Below are positions 63,270 to 64,000 of a stretch of DNA of 64,000 nucleotides, in pieces. The DNA lies in assembly GCF_022095675.1 (NCBI RefSeq), contig NZ_JAHYSG010000012.1, forward strand, positions 99,163 to 163,162, written 5' to 3'. The first letter of the stretch is position 1; each line of letters opens with the position of its first letter. Source of the stretch: Dactylosporangium sp. AC04546. GTDB lineage: Bacteria; Actinomycetota; Actinomycetes; Mycobacteriales; Micromonosporaceae. Under the pieces are notes generated by a model. It made no database searches. It saw only the letters and a program-made list of their open reading frames with translations, and was not told the DNA's origin. A program made the position numbers and the translations under genes.

Positions 63270-64000
63270 ATGTCCATGGAAGCGATCGTGGCGGCCATCA
63301 ACGCAGAGCTGCCGAGGGCCGCGTGGGCCGAGGGTGCGGCGAGCGCCTTCACGGAGGCCAGTGCGTGGATCTGGGCCACCGTGCAGCAGTGGAGCACCCG
63401 GCAGGGCGAGCTCGACCCGGAATGGGTCGACACCAACGGCCAGGAGCACACGGTGAAGATCCAGCAGGCCGTCGCCAGCCTCACCGGGTGGGGCGAGCGG
63501 CTCGACGGCGCCCAGATGCCCGCGACGCTGACCGAGGTGGCCGGCGCGATCCGAGCGACCCACGCGACCATCACGGCGAACATCTACCCGAGATACCTGG
63601 CGGCGATCTCGAATCCGCTGACCTGGGGCATCGCCGCGGAGTGCGTGGCGGAGGCCACCGCGGCGCTGACCGCGCTGACCGCGACGCAGACCCGGGCGAT
63701 GTTCCAGTTCGCCTCGAGCGTCGGCCAGCTGCCCAACGACCTGGTGGCCGGCGCGACCGATGCCGCGACCAACGCCGTGGCCGACGCCGCCACCGCCGTC
63801 AAGGTCGTGGCCGCGGCGGAGGGCAACTCCCCGGAGGACTTCATCGCCGTAGCCGACGCCGGGGTCGACCTGGTCGACGCCGGGCTCGGGGTGGTGCAGA
63901 AGGGGGTCGACCTCGTCGGCGGGCTGTCGCTGGCCGGCGCGCCGAGCGCGGCGCTGCCGGATGCCGCCTCCGGGCTGTCGCTCGGTGCGTTGTCACCGAC
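63270..64000 (+). CDS. WXG-like helical protein, runs off the window
   Basis: An ATG at 63270 with AAAGGA just before it opens a frame of at least 243 codons without stop to the window end. The sequence is helical: 'AAINAELPRAAWAEGAASAF', 'WATVQQWSTRQGELDPEW', 'VAGAIRATHATITANIYPRY', then Ala-rich helices ('GATDAATNAVADAATAVKVV'). The layout recalls long WXG/PPE-type ESX substrates. The 3' end and the total length are unknown. Confidence 0.55.
   Translation, partial: MSMEAIVAAINAELPRAAWAEGAASAFTEASAWIWATVQQWSTRQGELDPEWVDTNGQEHTVKIQQAVASLTGWGERLDGAQMPATLTEVAGAIRATHATITANIYPRYLAAISNPLTWGIAAECVAEATAALTALTATQTRAMFQFASSVGQLPNDLVAGATDAATNAVADAATAVKVVAAAEGNSPEDFIAVADAGVDLVDAGLGVVQKGVDLVGGLSLAGAPSAALPDAASGLSLGALSP

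Noticed and set aside
1..64000. tRNA or rRNA genes, insertion sequences, phage integrases, attachment sites
   Set aside because: No cloverleaf, rRNA-like or transposase/integrase sequence was seen on either strand.

Overview
The window is GC-rich throughout, uses many GTG starts and overlapping ATGA/GTGA gene junctions, and carries a SARP/BTAD regulator, an acVLRF1-type peptidyl-tRNA hydrolase, NB-ARC/TPR proteins and an ESX-like type VII secretion locus. This points to a filamentous high-GC actinomycete, plausibly of the Micromonosporaceae; the genus cannot be fixed from sequence reading alone.

Left third (1-23001), ordinary chromosome: the 3' part of an NB-ARC/TPR gene; a secreted GH43 arabinanase next to a zinc alcohol dehydrogenase; a back-to-back leaderless promoter pair driving the dehydrogenase and an acVLRF1-DUF2804 pair; an ArsR-like regulator divergent from a PH-like protein and an alpha/beta hydrolase; a GT39-like membrane glycosyltransferase; a stand-alone alanyl-tRNA synthetase catalytic module preceded by what looks like a complete alanine leader-peptide attenuator; a SARP regulator with an 11-bp-spaced repeat at its start; a second GH43 enzyme; three gene remnants (tautomerase, metallo-beta-lactamase-like, response-regulator receiver); two tandem Hsp70-like proteins with lipoyl-like and beta-propeller extensions; and a glutamate synthase small subunit without its large subunit.

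Right two thirds (23008-64000), type VII secretion island: a minus-strand, translationally coupled series of eight genes begins with a YbaB-like protein and an EspC-like small protein, continues with one uninterrupted 27.3-kb gene for a 9,094-residue protein, and ends with two related zinc-ribbon proteins, a third relative without the ribbon, an Imm1-like immunity protein and a DUF7691 protein. On the plus strand lie a mycosin protease and an EccC ATPase followed by small helical and WXG/PPE-like proteins; two further WXG100-like genes lie on the minus strand between the two. EccB, EccD and EccE are not in the window.

How the parts may work together (inference): EccC and mycosin belong to the secretion apparatus, the small helical proteins are candidate substrates or escort partners, and the giant protein, with its WXG100-like N-terminus, is the main cargo. 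Its middle holds four ADP-ribosyltransferase-like modules alternating with DUF1707-like pairs and HELWE-motif modules, and the last two genes of the run look like immunity genes. The most notable items are this giant protein with its cassette structure and private accessory genes, and the alanine attenuator in front of the truncated alanyl-tRNA synthetase.
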